Of a DNA stretch of 64,000 nt, positions 28,966 to 37,650 are shown piece by piece. Each line of letters starts with the position of its first letter. The stretch's first letter is position 1. The notes under the pieces are model-generated. The model ran no database searches and was not told where the DNA came from. It worked only from the letters and a program-made list of their open reading frames with translations. Source of the DNA: Affinundibacterium nitidum. GTDB lineage: Bacteria > Pseudomonadota > Gammaproteobacteria > Burkholderiales > Burkholderiaceae_D. The translations under genes and the position numbers were made by a program. The DNA is taken from positions 1-64,000 of the forward strand of contig NZ_JACOFZ010000002.1 of the NCBI RefSeq assembly GCF_014284155.1, written 5' to 3'.

Positions 28966-31167
28966 TTAGAGCTTACTTGGCTTGCGCAAATACAGAGGGT
29001 CTCGACGCAAGGATACCAAGTCGGGGTCAGCATCAATTAGTTTTGTTGGATAACCCAGAGACCTTGCTTTGAGCACCGCAGCAACTGCAGCTTCGCGTTT
29101 CCCCAAAACTTCGTAGCTCACCCCCACTCTAAATTGCGCCAACGGATTTTGCTCGATTAATCCATCTAAAGCAGCAATCGCCTCATGTGCGGCCGAGATA
29201 TCACCATTCTTTGCGTTATACAGCGCTGTGCGAGAAAGTAAGTCTGCGTCTTTGGGCGATTTGTCCAATTTAGGCTTAATCAAATCACGTGCAGTCGCGT
29301 AGGCATTTTTCGCGCTATCCATCCGCCCCGGAATCCATTGCAAAGTGTCTGCATATTTAGCCCAAGTTCGAAAATCTTCAGGATTACCCGTAACTTTATT
29401 GACCGCTCTCTCATAGGCGGTAGCCGCACCGACATAATCACCACGTAAGAACAAAGTATCACCAAGCTCCGCATACAGTTCGCCAGTTTCACGCAGTTTT
29501 AGACCTTGCTGCAAAGTTTGAATTGCCTCTTCGATCTGGTTCAGCTTCACCTGCGCTCGTGCTAAACCAATATAAGTTGCAGCGTTAGCCGAGCTACGCT
29601 CAATGCTTTGTTGATAAAGCTCGACCGCCATACTGTAATTTTGTTGGGAGACATAGATCTCGGCGAGCTGATGAGAAAAGCCAGCATTTTGTGAAAATAA
29701 TTGGGCCGCTTGCTGAGCCGATTCCATCGCCTCCTTCACTTTCTCTGCTCGCAGTTGTCCTAATATTTTGTTGAGCCACACTTGTGGATTTTTAGGGTCA
29801 AGAGCAAATGCGCGATCAATCTCCTGCTGCGCAGCCTCATGTTGCCCCCTCAAACTCAACACACGGCTATAGGCAATATGTGTCAGCGCTAAAAAATCAT
29901 TCTGCTCCAAAGCTTTTTTTGCATTGGCCTCAGCGCGCTCAAGAGCCGCTGTATTCTGCGCATCCAGCACATATCGATAGCTATCGACGAGTGCCAAACT
30001 GGCGCGAGCAGCAGTGTGCTCAGGCGTCTGCTCCAAGATACGGGTGAAATGTACTTCCGCTTGGTCTAACATTTCCGCCCGATCTGCCTGTTCAAGCGCT
30101 GCTAAGCCTGCTTTCATTTCTCGGGCTTCAGAATAATTCTTTAACTGCGTTTCGACCCGCGACCAATATGGTTGTGTCTGCCATCCAACAAATGCCAGTA
30201 TCAGCACAATAAAGACCAGCAAGATTGGACGCGAAGACTTAAACAAGCGTCGCCAATTAACAATGGGAGCTTCATCTTGCGGTGGCAATGCAGCAAGGTT
30301 AATGCCGCTCATCTTGAAGGAAGCCGAGCCCATCGATGGAGGGTCAAGCGCAATCAACTGATTGATCTGCAAAACCACTTCCTGCATTGATGCGATTCGA
30401 TTTTCAAGTTGACGCGCGGTCATGGCACGAACCAACTGACGCAATGCCAACGGCAAATGGTCAGGCCAAGGCCATTGATCAGAATTCGATTGAATGACTG
30501 CAGCGGCCAAAGCCAAACCTGAGAGATTGGCGAATGGTCGACTTCCAGTCAGAAGCTCGTACAAGATGACGCCCAGTGCATAGATATCTGAACACGCACG
30601 CATACTAGCGCCGGTCAAAATTTCAGGTGCCATATAGGCTATGGTGCCTTGAGGGTCTGCTTGCACTACCGATGTTGTCGCATCGCGATCGGCTTGACTC
30701 GCCAGACCAAAATCCAAGATGCGGACCGCGCCACCTGGCTCTTGCATTAAATTCGAGGGTTTGAGGTCGCCATGAATAAGGCCCGCGGCGTGTGCCTCCT
30801 GCATTGCCTGCGCGACTTGACGAACAATATCGAGAACTTGATGGATACTCGGTGGCTGCGTCTCAAGCAATTGACGTAGGGTCCGACCCGGCACCATTTC
30901 CATCACGATCGCTTGGCTATCTGAGGTTTGCTCGAGGGCATGAACCTTCACAAAGGCAGGATGCTGTAAAGATGCTGCAAGGCGGGCTTCACGCAAAAGA
31001 TCGACGCCAGCACTGACATTCTTTAAATATTTAATGGCAACTTGGCGATGTAATTTCGTATCCCACGCTTGAAACACTTGTCCAAAACCGCCCTCACCTA
31101 GGCTTTGACCTAGCTGATAGTGAAGTAAAAATTCAGGTTGTTGGGCAGTGACTTGGGTTACTGACAT
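28966..31167 (-). CDS. membrane Ser/Thr kinase with TPR domain, catalytically intact
   Basis: About 733 residues from the ATG at 31167 (a longer frame begins with TTG at 31251). Kinase domain 15-275: glycine loop LGEGGFGQVF (23-32), Lys46 in VAIK, catalytic HGDLKPSN (132-139), DFG (152-154), and the APE segment YMAPEI. One membrane helix lies at ~314-330, followed by about ten tetratricopeptide repeats to the end, predicted outside the inner membrane. All catalytic residues are present, unlike in its two paralogues upstream. It could phosphorylate a protein read by the FHA activator. Last gene of the minus-strand series, 157 bp after the previous kinase gene. Confidence 0.88.
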   Translation of the reverse strand: MSVTQVTAQQPEFLLHYQLGQSLGEGGFGQVFQAWDTKLHRQVAIKYLKNVSAGVDLLREARLAASLQHPAFVKVHALEQTSDSQAIVMEMVPGRTLRQLLETQPPSIHQVLDIVRQVAQAMQEAHAAGLIHGDLKPSNLMQEPGGAVRILDFGLASQADRDATTSVVQADPQGTIAYMAPEILTGASMRACSDIYALGVILYELLTGSRPFANLSGLALAAAVIQSNSDQWPWPDHLPLALRQLVRAMTARQLENRIASMQEVVLQINQLIALDPPSMGSASFKMSGINLAALPPQDEAPIVNWRRLFKSSRPILLVFIVLILAFVGWQTQPYWSRVETQLKNYSEAREMKAGLAALEQADRAEMLDQAEVHFTRILEQTPEHTAARASLALVDSYRYVLDAQNTAALERAEANAKKALEQNDFLALTHIAYSRVLSLRGQHEAAQQEIDRAFALDPKNPQVWLNKILGQLRAEKVKEAMESAQQAAQLFSQNAGFSHQLAEIYVSQQNYSMAVELYQQSIERSSANAATYIGLARAQVKLNQIEEAIQTLQQGLKLRETGELYAELGDTLFLRGDYVGAATAYERAVNKVTGNPEDFRTWAKYADTLQWIPGRMDSAKNAYATARDLIKPKLDKSPKDADLLSRTALYNAKNGDISAAHEAIAALDGLIEQNPLAQFRVGVSYEVLGKREAAVAAVLKARSLGYPTKLIDADPDLVSLRRDPLYLRKPSKL

Positions 31168-31324
31168 AGGAGAACTTCTACAAAAATCCAATTTGCTAAG
31201 CAGGCCACATTTTAACTCGGATTGTTTGTCGAAAATAGACGAACTCTGCAAATTGGAGTTCGTATCCCGTTAGAGGGTAATCAACGTATGTCTCAACCAA
31301 CAAAGCACTATGTTGAGAGCACCT

Positions 31325-33553
31325 TCATCGCATTTTGAAATCAGGGTAATTCGCGATCATGCCGGGCTCATAGCCCTGCCGCCGACTTTCTGCGAGTGCT
31401 GTGTTTGCTTGCTGCTGTTCCCCGAGGATCTGATAACTGAGCGCTAACCAAAAATGAGATTCGGCGGGAATCTCAGCAATGCTGTATGTCTTCTGTATAA
31501 ACTGATGAGATGCTTCCGAATTACCCAAACGCGCGTATATCACGGCTTGGATACTAGTGAGTATTGGGTCGCTCGGCGAGCGCTTCAACCGAAGCTCAAG
31601 CAAGCTCTGTGCTTTTTGATGCGCTTGCATCGCATCAGCTCGACGGTCGGGGATCTGAACTAAGGCCTCCGCATATTGAAACCATCGCAAATAACTACCA
31701 TTGACACCTTTGTTGACCGACACTGCATTTTCATAAGCTGAAGCAGCGGCAACAAAATCGTGTTCCTCAAAACGAATATTGCCCAAGGTGGTAAAAAGGT
31801 TCACATTCGAGCCAATGACTAAGCCTTTTTGAATGATAGCTAATGCCTCTTCACGCTTTCCATGCGAATACATGGCTTGAGCCAATAGAGAATAGGCCAA
31901 GAGAGATTCAGGTTGCCGACGAATGCTTTGCTCCAACACCACTATAGCGGATGGATAGTCGCTTCGGTTTAGAAAAATTCCGCCCATCAGATCTAATAAA
32001 AATCGATCATTAGGAAACTTACTGGCACCGAGAGCGCCAAACTTGATTGCTTCTTCGTTCTTTCTTGCCTCGAGCAAAACACTCATCTTGCAGTGCCAGA
32101 GCAGCAAGTTGTCAGGCTCTTTTTGCAAAGCCTGCTCCACACTTTGAAGTGCCAAATCGAGTTGATGATATCCTTGCTGGATACGGGCTTGAGCCAACAA
32201 ACTAGCCGCAGCCTCTGGCGCCAAGGACATCGCTTGCTGTGCACCTGCCGTCGCTTTTTGAAACCAAACCTCATCACGCGTACTTGCGTAATAGTTCGAC
32301 AAATTACTGATAGCGAGATAGGCGATCGCCTCAGCATTTCGCGGCTCACGTTCAATGACCTGTTGAAAATGTTGGATAGCACTAGCCAATTTAGCGGGAC
32401 GTGGACGAATTTGATACTCAGTCAAATCATTGAGCCCTTCGGCTATTTCATTGGAACTCGAATAAGGTTTCAAGGCACGCCAAAGTTGTGGCCCATTTTG
32501 CACCGCCTTCCATGCAAGCACTGACAAGATTGCGACAAGTCCCAATGCGATCACATACTGCTTCCAAGTTCGAGGCACGCCATACCGATATCGTTTCTTT
32601 TTCAAATCAAATCGATGTTCGATTTCTTCACGTAACTGACGCAAGTCTTCACTGTTGAGGCTCTGCGAAACCATATCCCTTGGGATTAGCGCTACACATC
32701 GTTCACGCAACTCCGTTGCCGACGGCCTCGCTGATGGATCCGCTGCCGTCAACTTCAATAAAATCTCACGCATAGGCATGGACATACTTTCTGGCCATTC
32801 CCATTGCGCCGAACTAGACTGCAGTTTCGCTGCCACCAAGGCTAAACCGTGCAGGCCCGCAAAAGGCAAGCACTGAGAAAAGTAGCGATACCAAATCACA
32901 CCAAGTGCATATAGATCACTCGCGGCGAGCGGTACAGCTTGAGAGAAACGTTCAGGAGCGGTGTAGATCAAACTACCGAAAGGATCTATCTGTGTTTCCG
33001 ATCCAAAGATGTTCGATGCGGTGCCGGGCGCAAGTGAAAAATTTAAGATTCGAATATGACCCGATGCATCAAGCACCAAATTTTCCGCCTTCAAATCTCC
33101 ATGAACTAATCCTAGTGCATGCGCTTCTTGAAATGCGCTTGCCACTTCAAACAGATACTTGGCCAACAAGGCCTCATTGGCAGTCACTGCTTCTAACTGA
33201 GTCAATGGCAGTCCAGTCACCGCCTCCATGACAACAAAGATGTTCTCGTCGACCTCTTCAACATTGTGAATGCGGGCAAAGGCGGGATGCTGTAATCCTG
33301 CGACTTTTCTGATCCGTTGACGTAGGGTCTCAATCGCTGCCTCGCGCTGATCGACAGTGCTGACTGCATCACTGTAAGTTTGTCCTTCCGCGAAAATACG
33401 CTGAAGGGGAAATTTACGTATCCATACCGGGCGCGATAGACTAGTGTCAAAAGCCTCAAACAACTCTCCATCCAGATCAAGCCGAATGCGTTGCCCAAGT
33501 CTATATTGCAAGATCTCTGTCGCTTGCCCTGAATTATCGTGAGAGTGAACCAT
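31325..33553 (-). CDS. membrane kinase-like TPR protein, probable pseudokinase
   Basis: A 742-residue paralogue with the same layout: kinase fold ~15-290, membrane helix ~333-349, TPR region ~375-742. The glycine loop is lost (RLDLDGELF), the VAIK lysine position reads VWIR, and the magnesium-binding DFG aspartate is replaced (NFS, 171-173), although HGDLKAEN (151-158) remains. It is therefore predicted to lack normal phosphotransfer and to act as a scaffold or allosteric partner. Begins 150 bp after the cyclase gene, on the same strand; no sigma-54 element was found in that gap. Confidence 0.85.
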   Translation of the reverse strand: MVHSHDNSGQATEILQYRLGQRIRLDLDGELFEAFDTSLSRPVWIRKFPLQRIFAEGQTYSDAVSTVDQREAAIETLRQRIRKVAGLQHPAFARIHNVEEVDENIFVVMEAVTGLPLTQLEAVTANEALLAKYLFEVASAFQEAHALGLVHGDLKAENLVLDASGHIRILNFSLAPGTASNIFGSETQIDPFGSLIYTAPERFSQAVPLAASDLYALGVIWYRYFSQCLPFAGLHGLALVAAKLQSSSAQWEWPESMSMPMREILLKLTAADPSARPSATELRERCVALIPRDMVSQSLNSEDLRQLREEIEHRFDLKKKRYRYGVPRTWKQYVIALGLVAILSVLAWKAVQNGPQLWRALKPYSSSNEIAEGLNDLTEYQIRPRPAKLASAIQHFQQVIEREPRNAEAIAYLAISNLSNYYASTRDEVWFQKATAGAQQAMSLAPEAAASLLAQARIQQGYHQLDLALQSVEQALQKEPDNLLLWHCKMSVLLEARKNEEAIKFGALGASKFPNDRFLLDLMGGIFLNRSDYPSAIVVLEQSIRRQPESLLAYSLLAQAMYSHGKREEALAIIQKGLVIGSNVNLFTTLGNIRFEEHDFVAAASAYENAVSVNKGVNGSYLRWFQYAEALVQIPDRRADAMQAHQKAQSLLELRLKRSPSDPILTSIQAVIYARLGNSEASHQFIQKTYSIAEIPAESHFWLALSYQILGEQQQANTALAESRRQGYEPGMIANYPDFKMR

Positions 33554-33703
33554 GCTGATTGATGTGGAGGCCCCGGAGTAATACCCTGAGTGGGCATAAT
33601 GAGATGTCCCTCATTCTAACGTCAATTACACTAAACAATGGCAAGTTTCCTCATATCGCGAGGTAAGCTAAGGTCTAGGCTAGGTTTAAGGCGGTTTTAA
33701 CTC

Positions 33704-34957
33704 TCAGCCAGGATTGGTCAGCAAAATCGTTGGCACTTTAAACGGGTCAACGAGGCGCAAATAAAAATGACCGATACCAGCTGTACCGAGCATTAGACTA
33801 GGGGTTTCACCAGCACCGCTGTTCCCGCACGGCCAAGGACGCCCCTCTTGTAGGATGTGTCGAATGCCATTTTCACCGACTTGTTCTGCGAGCTGTCTCA
33901 GGTCCGGGCGTTGAAGTTGATGTGCTGCTTGAATTAAGAGCTCTGCATTCCCCGCTTCACCATGGCAGAGTGAAAAATTAGCACGCCCGTTTTTCCATGG
34001 TCTGGCCAGCGCAGAAGAAGTGGTAGCTAAGGCCATTTCCAAGTCTTCTTGAATCTCCACATTCTCGGGCAAGATCTGCGCTTGACGCAATCGCGCTAAT
34101 CCGATTCCCGGCGCACCATGGCACCACGCCAAACTATAGTTTGGACGAGCACTCTTTACACCAGAAGGCGGAATGCGATGATCCGGCCAATTTCCAATCT
34201 CAGAATTCCTTTGTCGACGTTCAAAGCGCAAAGCACCAAGTGCAATCTTTAAATAGTCCTCATTTTTTGTCCGTGCGTACAACTCCAGCAGTGCCGTTGC
34301 GATCCCCGCACTACCATGCGAATAGCCATTTAAGTGCGGTTCCCTTGGATTGCTAGAAGTCTGCCACGAAACCTCGTCGCCCTTATAGACCGCATTTACC
34401 AATAAATGTTGGCCGTGCATTTCCGCTATATCGATGACTTCGGGAGCATTTAATACTGCGGACAAATGGAGCAATGCCGGTATCGCACCAGCACTACCAG
34501 TGACCACGTCAAGTGCAATCGGGGCCAACACTTGATTTCTCAAGGGAAGCAAGAGCTGTTTGCTGCGAGCGTATAGGTCATGTCGCCCTGTTATTCGGGC
34601 AGCCTTAGCCAACACAAAGGCTAGCCCTGTAGTACCCGAAAAGAAACTCGCGTTTGGATTTGCCTGGTTCTTTTCGTGCAAAGACAAGGCTTGATTCAGC
34701 GCGCCATCGATACAGCGCAATTGAAGTGGATCTTGGGTGAGCTGATAGAGTTCGGTCAAAAACAGAACGATTCCCGATGTCCCGCCGTATAAATCCGCAC
34801 CGAGTGCGCGGAACATTTGCGTGCTGCCATTAACCTGCGCCTCATGCGTCCAGCCCAGCCAAGTACAACGTCTACTGTCCCACAAAGCGTCGCGACACAA
34901 GCTTCTGCCGATCCGATCCGCCACCTCCAAGTACCGTTCTTTAGCAGCGTCAATCAC
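33704..34957 (-). CDS. LanC/LanM-type lanthionine cyclase
   Basis: A 417-residue all-alpha (alpha/alpha toroid) cyclase that would add Cys thiols to dehydroamino acids to form (methyl)lanthionine. The three zinc ligands are present: Cys279 in WCHGAPGIGLARL, and Cys331–His332 in LCHGEAGN; the catalytic-type His214 lies in GYSHGSAG. Several GxxG repeats (GGTSGI, SGTTGLA, GSAGA, GTAGIG) mark the barrel. WCHGAPGIGLARL and the C-terminal LMLGTAGIGHFYLRL look like the cyclase half of class II LanM enzymes, but no dehydratase half is attached. It overlaps the HopA1 gene by 4 bp. Confidence 0.92.
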   Translation of the reverse strand: MIDAAKERYLEVADRIGRSLCRDALWDSRRCTWLGWTHEAQVNGSTQMFRALGADLYGGTSGIVLFLTELYQLTQDPLQLRCIDGALNQALSLHEKNQANPNASFFSGTTGLAFVLAKAARITGRHDLYARSKQLLLPLRNQVLAPIALDVVTGSAGAIPALLHLSAVLNAPEVIDIAEMHGQHLLVNAVYKGDEVSWQTSSNPREPHLNGYSHGSAGIATALLELYARTKNEDYLKIALGALRFERRQRNSEIGNWPDHRIPPSGVKSARPNYSLAWCHGAPGIGLARLRQAQILPENVEIQEDLEMALATTSSALARPWKNGRANFSLCHGEAGNAELLIQAAHQLQRPDLRQLAEQVGENGIRHILQEGRPWPCGNSGAGETPSLMLGTAGIGHFYLRLVDPFKVPTILLTNPG

Positions 34958-35997
34958 TCCACTCCTCCGACAAAAAGTGGTTGTGCAAATAGATCAAATT
35001 CGCCTGAATTCAAATAAGGAGTATTCAAATCTATACCGACGTCACTAAAGCATTGTTCAATTAACGCCATTTTCCCGTCGCAATTATAGATTCCATTTGC
35101 ATTGGCCTTCAACAAAGCAAGAGCCACCAAACCGCAACGATGCATACCGAAACTGGCCCCTTTGCCTGGGTCTTGGGCAGCACCTATGCCACGAGCAAAT
35201 TCTCTTGTAAACATTGGCACTCCTGAACGTAAACCATCTCCCAATAAATCAGGTAGGCGGGTCAACAGATAGGCAACTATTTGATAGTGGCAACTTGCCA
35301 CATATAAAACCGCTGCATCAGCTCGTCCATAAGTTGCGGGATCGGCAAGTGCTTTAAAGTGATACGGTATGTAATAGTGGTTGAGTTGTTGACTCAAAAA
35401 CCGTAGCAGCGCAACGACCATGCTCGACTCAATATTGAAATAAAACCTCAACAACTTATACTCATCGAACTGATCCGACAAAGTCGCACCAAAAGTATGG
35501 AAAAAGGAATCTAATGGTGCTTCTGTGTAAGGGAACACTTTGAGCTTAACGATATCTCCGACTTTTGCACCTGCTCCCATCCAGTTGTCGAGCATATAAG
35601 TGCCGGCCCACGCAATTCGACTTTGATCCGCCCTTTTAACGTATGCTCTGCCATCATTTCCAAAATGGTAGATCTCCCAACCTGGGTCCCAAGATGGGTG
35701 TGTGCCATTAGCGATTTTTAGGTGCGCGACCAATTCCGCAATATCAGTTTGAATCGAGATCGGAGTTCGGATTGGTTTTTCGGAGGAACATAGTTGATTA
35801 TCACGTCCTGACTCAGGACGAATATAAAAATTTTTATATAGACGTCCGGTAAGTGTATCAAGCAACTGTGCGTGTGAAAGTGCATCTAACGCACCTTTCA
35901 ACAAGAACTCCTCACTAGCGAAAGAAATGCGATCAGCTTCAATCTTTACCCGTTGACAAATATCGAGAAGATCGGAGTGACAATGCGGCACGCTCAT
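34954..35997 (-). CDS. HopA1-family protein, predicted phospho-Ser/Thr lyase
   Basis: A 347-residue protein of the type III effector HopA1 family: an N-terminal LYKNFYIR segment, GRDN, a central RFYFNIE stretch, then DAAVLYVASCHYQIVAYLL and a late SFGMHRCGLVALALL. In thioviridamide-type RiPPs and class V lanthipeptides a HopA1 protein works with an aminoglycoside-kinase-like partner and eliminates phosphate to give dehydroamino acids. Here the kinase gene lies directly upstream with a 4-bp overlap and the cyclase directly downstream with a 4-bp overlap, so the three are made together. No secretion signal is visible, and no type III genes are nearby, so an effector role is unlikely. Confidence 0.85.
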   Translation of the reverse strand: MSVPHCHSDLLDICQRVKIEADRISFASEEFLLKGALDALSHAQLLDTLTGRLYKNFYIRPESGRDNQLCSSEKPIRTPISIQTDIAELVAHLKIANGTHPSWDPGWEIYHFGNDGRAYVKRADQSRIAWAGTYMLDNWMGAGAKVGDIVKLKVFPYTEAPLDSFFHTFGATLSDQFDEYKLLRFYFNIESSMVVALLRFLSQQLNHYYIPYHFKALADPATYGRADAAVLYVASCHYQIVAYLLTRLPDLLGDGLRSGVPMFTREFARGIGAAQDPGKGASFGMHRCGLVALALLKANANGIYNCDGKMALIEQCFSDVGIDLNTPYLNSGEFDLFAQPLFVGGVE

Positions 35998-37109
35998 GCC
36001 TCAAGTTCCTCAACTCTTGATTCGGTTGCGATTGCGAACCAATGTTTCACCAACATCAAAGGATCCTCGAACATCAGTTGAGCGAGTTGTAACACCATCG
36101 ACATACTGTTTGACATGTCCCTAGCAGTGAATACGCCCTCATAGCAAGTTAAAATCAGACGCGCCGCGACAAAACGTAGAACTGATTCAAGTTCATGCAA
36201 GTCATACTCTGTCCTCCCCAAACCATTTTGATAGGATCGCCAAAAAGTTTGTAAGCTCTGGCGCAGTGCTGCCTGCAGATCATTCTCACGAGCAATGAGC
36301 TCCACAATGTCCCTAGCAGGTGCTTGTCCAATTTCTCGCAGATCAGTTTCAATCCAAAACACCAGAAAAGAATGCATTAGGCCCGCGACATCCCAACGAG
36401 CATCTCCAATATCAATCAGTTCCCAATCAATCAATTTGAGTTGAGCCATCTGCTTTTCATCAGGATAGATCAGGCAATTATCCCATTTCATGTCTCCGTG
36501 CATGAGACAATCAAATCTCCAATCTCGTTTGAGTGCCTGCATTCCATCTCGAATTGCACCGAATTGCTGCATCGTCGCCAGCATTTGCTTAACACCATCG
36601 CTCGCGGAGTCTGAAACACGATCAAAGTTTAGAATCCAAACGGGATTACGCTGGCATGACTGCAGCAGCTCATGGGGCACATTCGCTAAGGTAACTGAAC
36701 GATGAAAATCCGCCAAAGCACCTCCAACCATACTTGCAATCAGAGTTGAAAAACGACGAATCCGCCAATGATATTGCGTCAAACTCTCGCTATGATTAAT
36801 GAACTCTAGAACGATACTATGACGCTCTCGGTCAATATCAAGCACGCGAGGTAGGTATTGATTCCAGGATGACTGAACTTGCGCCAACGTGTAATAGTCC
36901 ATCTCTCGTTTGAAATTAGCCAAACTATCAGGATCACTAGCCTTGGTTTGTTTAACAAACAGGGCTCTATTTGAATCAAGTTTGACGCAAAAATTTCGGT
37001 TTCGTCTTCCCAGCTCGGTCACACTAAAATCTCCATCGACAATCGTCGAAGGTGTTACAAGCTTCCGGGAAATCAAGAAATGTGCGAGGTTAGTCGACGT
37101 CAGAAACAT
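35994..37109 (-). CDS. APH-like kinase, predicted precursor-peptide Ser/Thr kinase
   Basis: A 371-residue protein of the aminoglycoside phosphotransferase/choline kinase superfamily. ATP-site Lys53 is in ALFVKQTK; the catalytic loop is HGDMKWDN (204-211) and the metal-binding aspartate is in LIDWE (226-230), so the active site is complete. In class V lanthipeptide and thioviridamide pathways such a kinase phosphorylates Ser/Thr of the precursor before HopA1-type elimination. Position directly between the precursor and the HopA1 gene supports the same job; antibiotic resistance is a less likely alternative. The ATG at 37109 has no strong ribosome binding site. Confidence 0.86.
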   Translation of the reverse strand: MFLTSTNLAHFLISRKLVTPSTIVDGDFSVTELGRRNRNFCVKLDSNRALFVKQTKASDPDSLANFKREMDYYTLAQVQSSWNQYLPRVLDIDRERHSIVLEFINHSESLTQYHWRIRRFSTLIASMVGGALADFHRSVTLANVPHELLQSCQRNPVWILNFDRVSDSASDGVKQMLATMQQFGAIRDGMQALKRDWRFDCLMHGDMKWDNCLIYPDEKQMAQLKLIDWELIDIGDARWDVAGLMHSFLVFWIETDLREIGQAPARDIVELIARENDLQAALRQSLQTFWRSYQNGLGRTEYDLHELESVLRFVAARLILTCYEGVFTARDMSNSMSMVLQLAQLMFEDPLMLVKHWFAIATESRVEELEA

Positions 37110-37134
37110 AAATAGCTAGAGGTGTCGCTAAACC

Positions 37135-37157
37135 GATGTATGCTTAGGGCATACATC
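37135..37157. promoter_or_regulatory. stem-loop between precursor and enzyme genes
   Basis: GATGTATGC-TTAGG-GCATACATC is a perfect 9-bp stem with a 5-base loop in the 146-bp gap after the precursor gene. On the minus strand it is not followed by a U run, so it is more likely a processing/stability element or partial attenuator than a full terminator. It could raise precursor mRNA above enzyme mRNA. Confidence 0.6.
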
Positions 37158-37255
37158 AGCGGCTAGCATGGAATTCTGTCACACTGACAAGGGACCGCTG
37201 AGTGAGTCAACTCTGCACGCACTCGCGGCCATTCTAAAAAAAAGTAAATCGGCCA

Positions 37256-37534
37256 CTATTTCAAAGCCGGGGCAATATAGTCGATTTGCTCGAGTCCATC
37301 GCCGCTACAACCACATGTCTGCGTGCATGTTTTCTGTGTAGCTGGTACGTCTAAGTCACCTGATGATAGCTGTTGTTGCGGAGGTACATAAAAATCAGCG
37401 CCGATGTCGCTCGTACATCCACAAGTTTGTGTGCATGTTTTTTGAGTTGCTGGCGTATTCACTGAAAAATCCGAACTATCTTTTACAACTTCATATTTAT
37501 CGTTTATCAGACTTTGGTTATCAAACGGTGCCAT
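37256..37534 (-). CDS. two-core lanthipeptide-type precursor peptide
   Basis: A 92-residue peptide with GGAG eight bases before its ATG. A leader of about 27 residues is followed by core 1, PATQKTCTQTCGC (28-40), a spacer, core 2 with the same 13 residues (64-76), and a 16-residue tail. Both cores hold four Thr and three Cys, ideal for methyllanthionine rings. Each core is preceded by an SS-D element and followed by an aromatic/proline patch (DFYVPP 47-52; DYIAPA 85-90), probable recognition or cleavage elements. The cores are identical in protein but differ at seven of 13 codons, all silent. A sigma-54 promoter stands upstream and the kinase, lyase and cyclase genes follow. Confidence 0.88.
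   Translation of the reverse strand: MAPFDNQSLINDKYEVVKDSSDFSVNTPATQKTCTQTCGCTSDIGADFYVPPQQQLSSGDLDVPATQKTCTQTCGCSGDGLEQIDYIAPALK
37307..37453 (-). repeat. tandem core repeats in the precursor gene
   Basis: Two 39-bp core units at 37415-37453 and 37307-37345, with a period of 108 bp (36 codons). They encode identical peptide but differ only at synonymous positions in Ala, Thr, Gln and Gly codons, which points to an old duplication held by selection on the peptide. Confidence 0.85.
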
Positions 37535-37628
37535 TAGAAAATCTCCATAGTAAGTTCATCAACATCAAATAATTTTCTTGATTTACCTTCTAGAAATATC
37601 AATTTCATAAAGAGTAAAAATAACAGTA

Positions 37629-37643
37629 GCACAAATCATGCCA
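37629..37643 (-). promoter_or_regulatory. sigma-54 promoter of the precursor gene
   Basis: On the minus strand TGGCATGATTTGTGC: GG and GC separated by ten bases, -24 TGGCATG and -12 GTGC differ from consensus at one base each. It lies in the 116-bp gap between the nitrilase-like gene and the precursor and predicts a start near 37617, leaving a leader of about 80 nt. Confidence 0.8.
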
Positions 37644-37650
37644 TTACTTC

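Noticed and set aside
34954-35997. HopA1 protein as a type III secreted effector
   Set aside because: No secretion apparatus or chaperone gene nearby, and overlap with kinase and cyclase genes fits RiPP dehydration.
35994-37109. APH-like kinase as an antibiotic-resistance gene
   Set aside because: Its place between precursor and HopA1 genes with translational coupling favours a peptide kinase.
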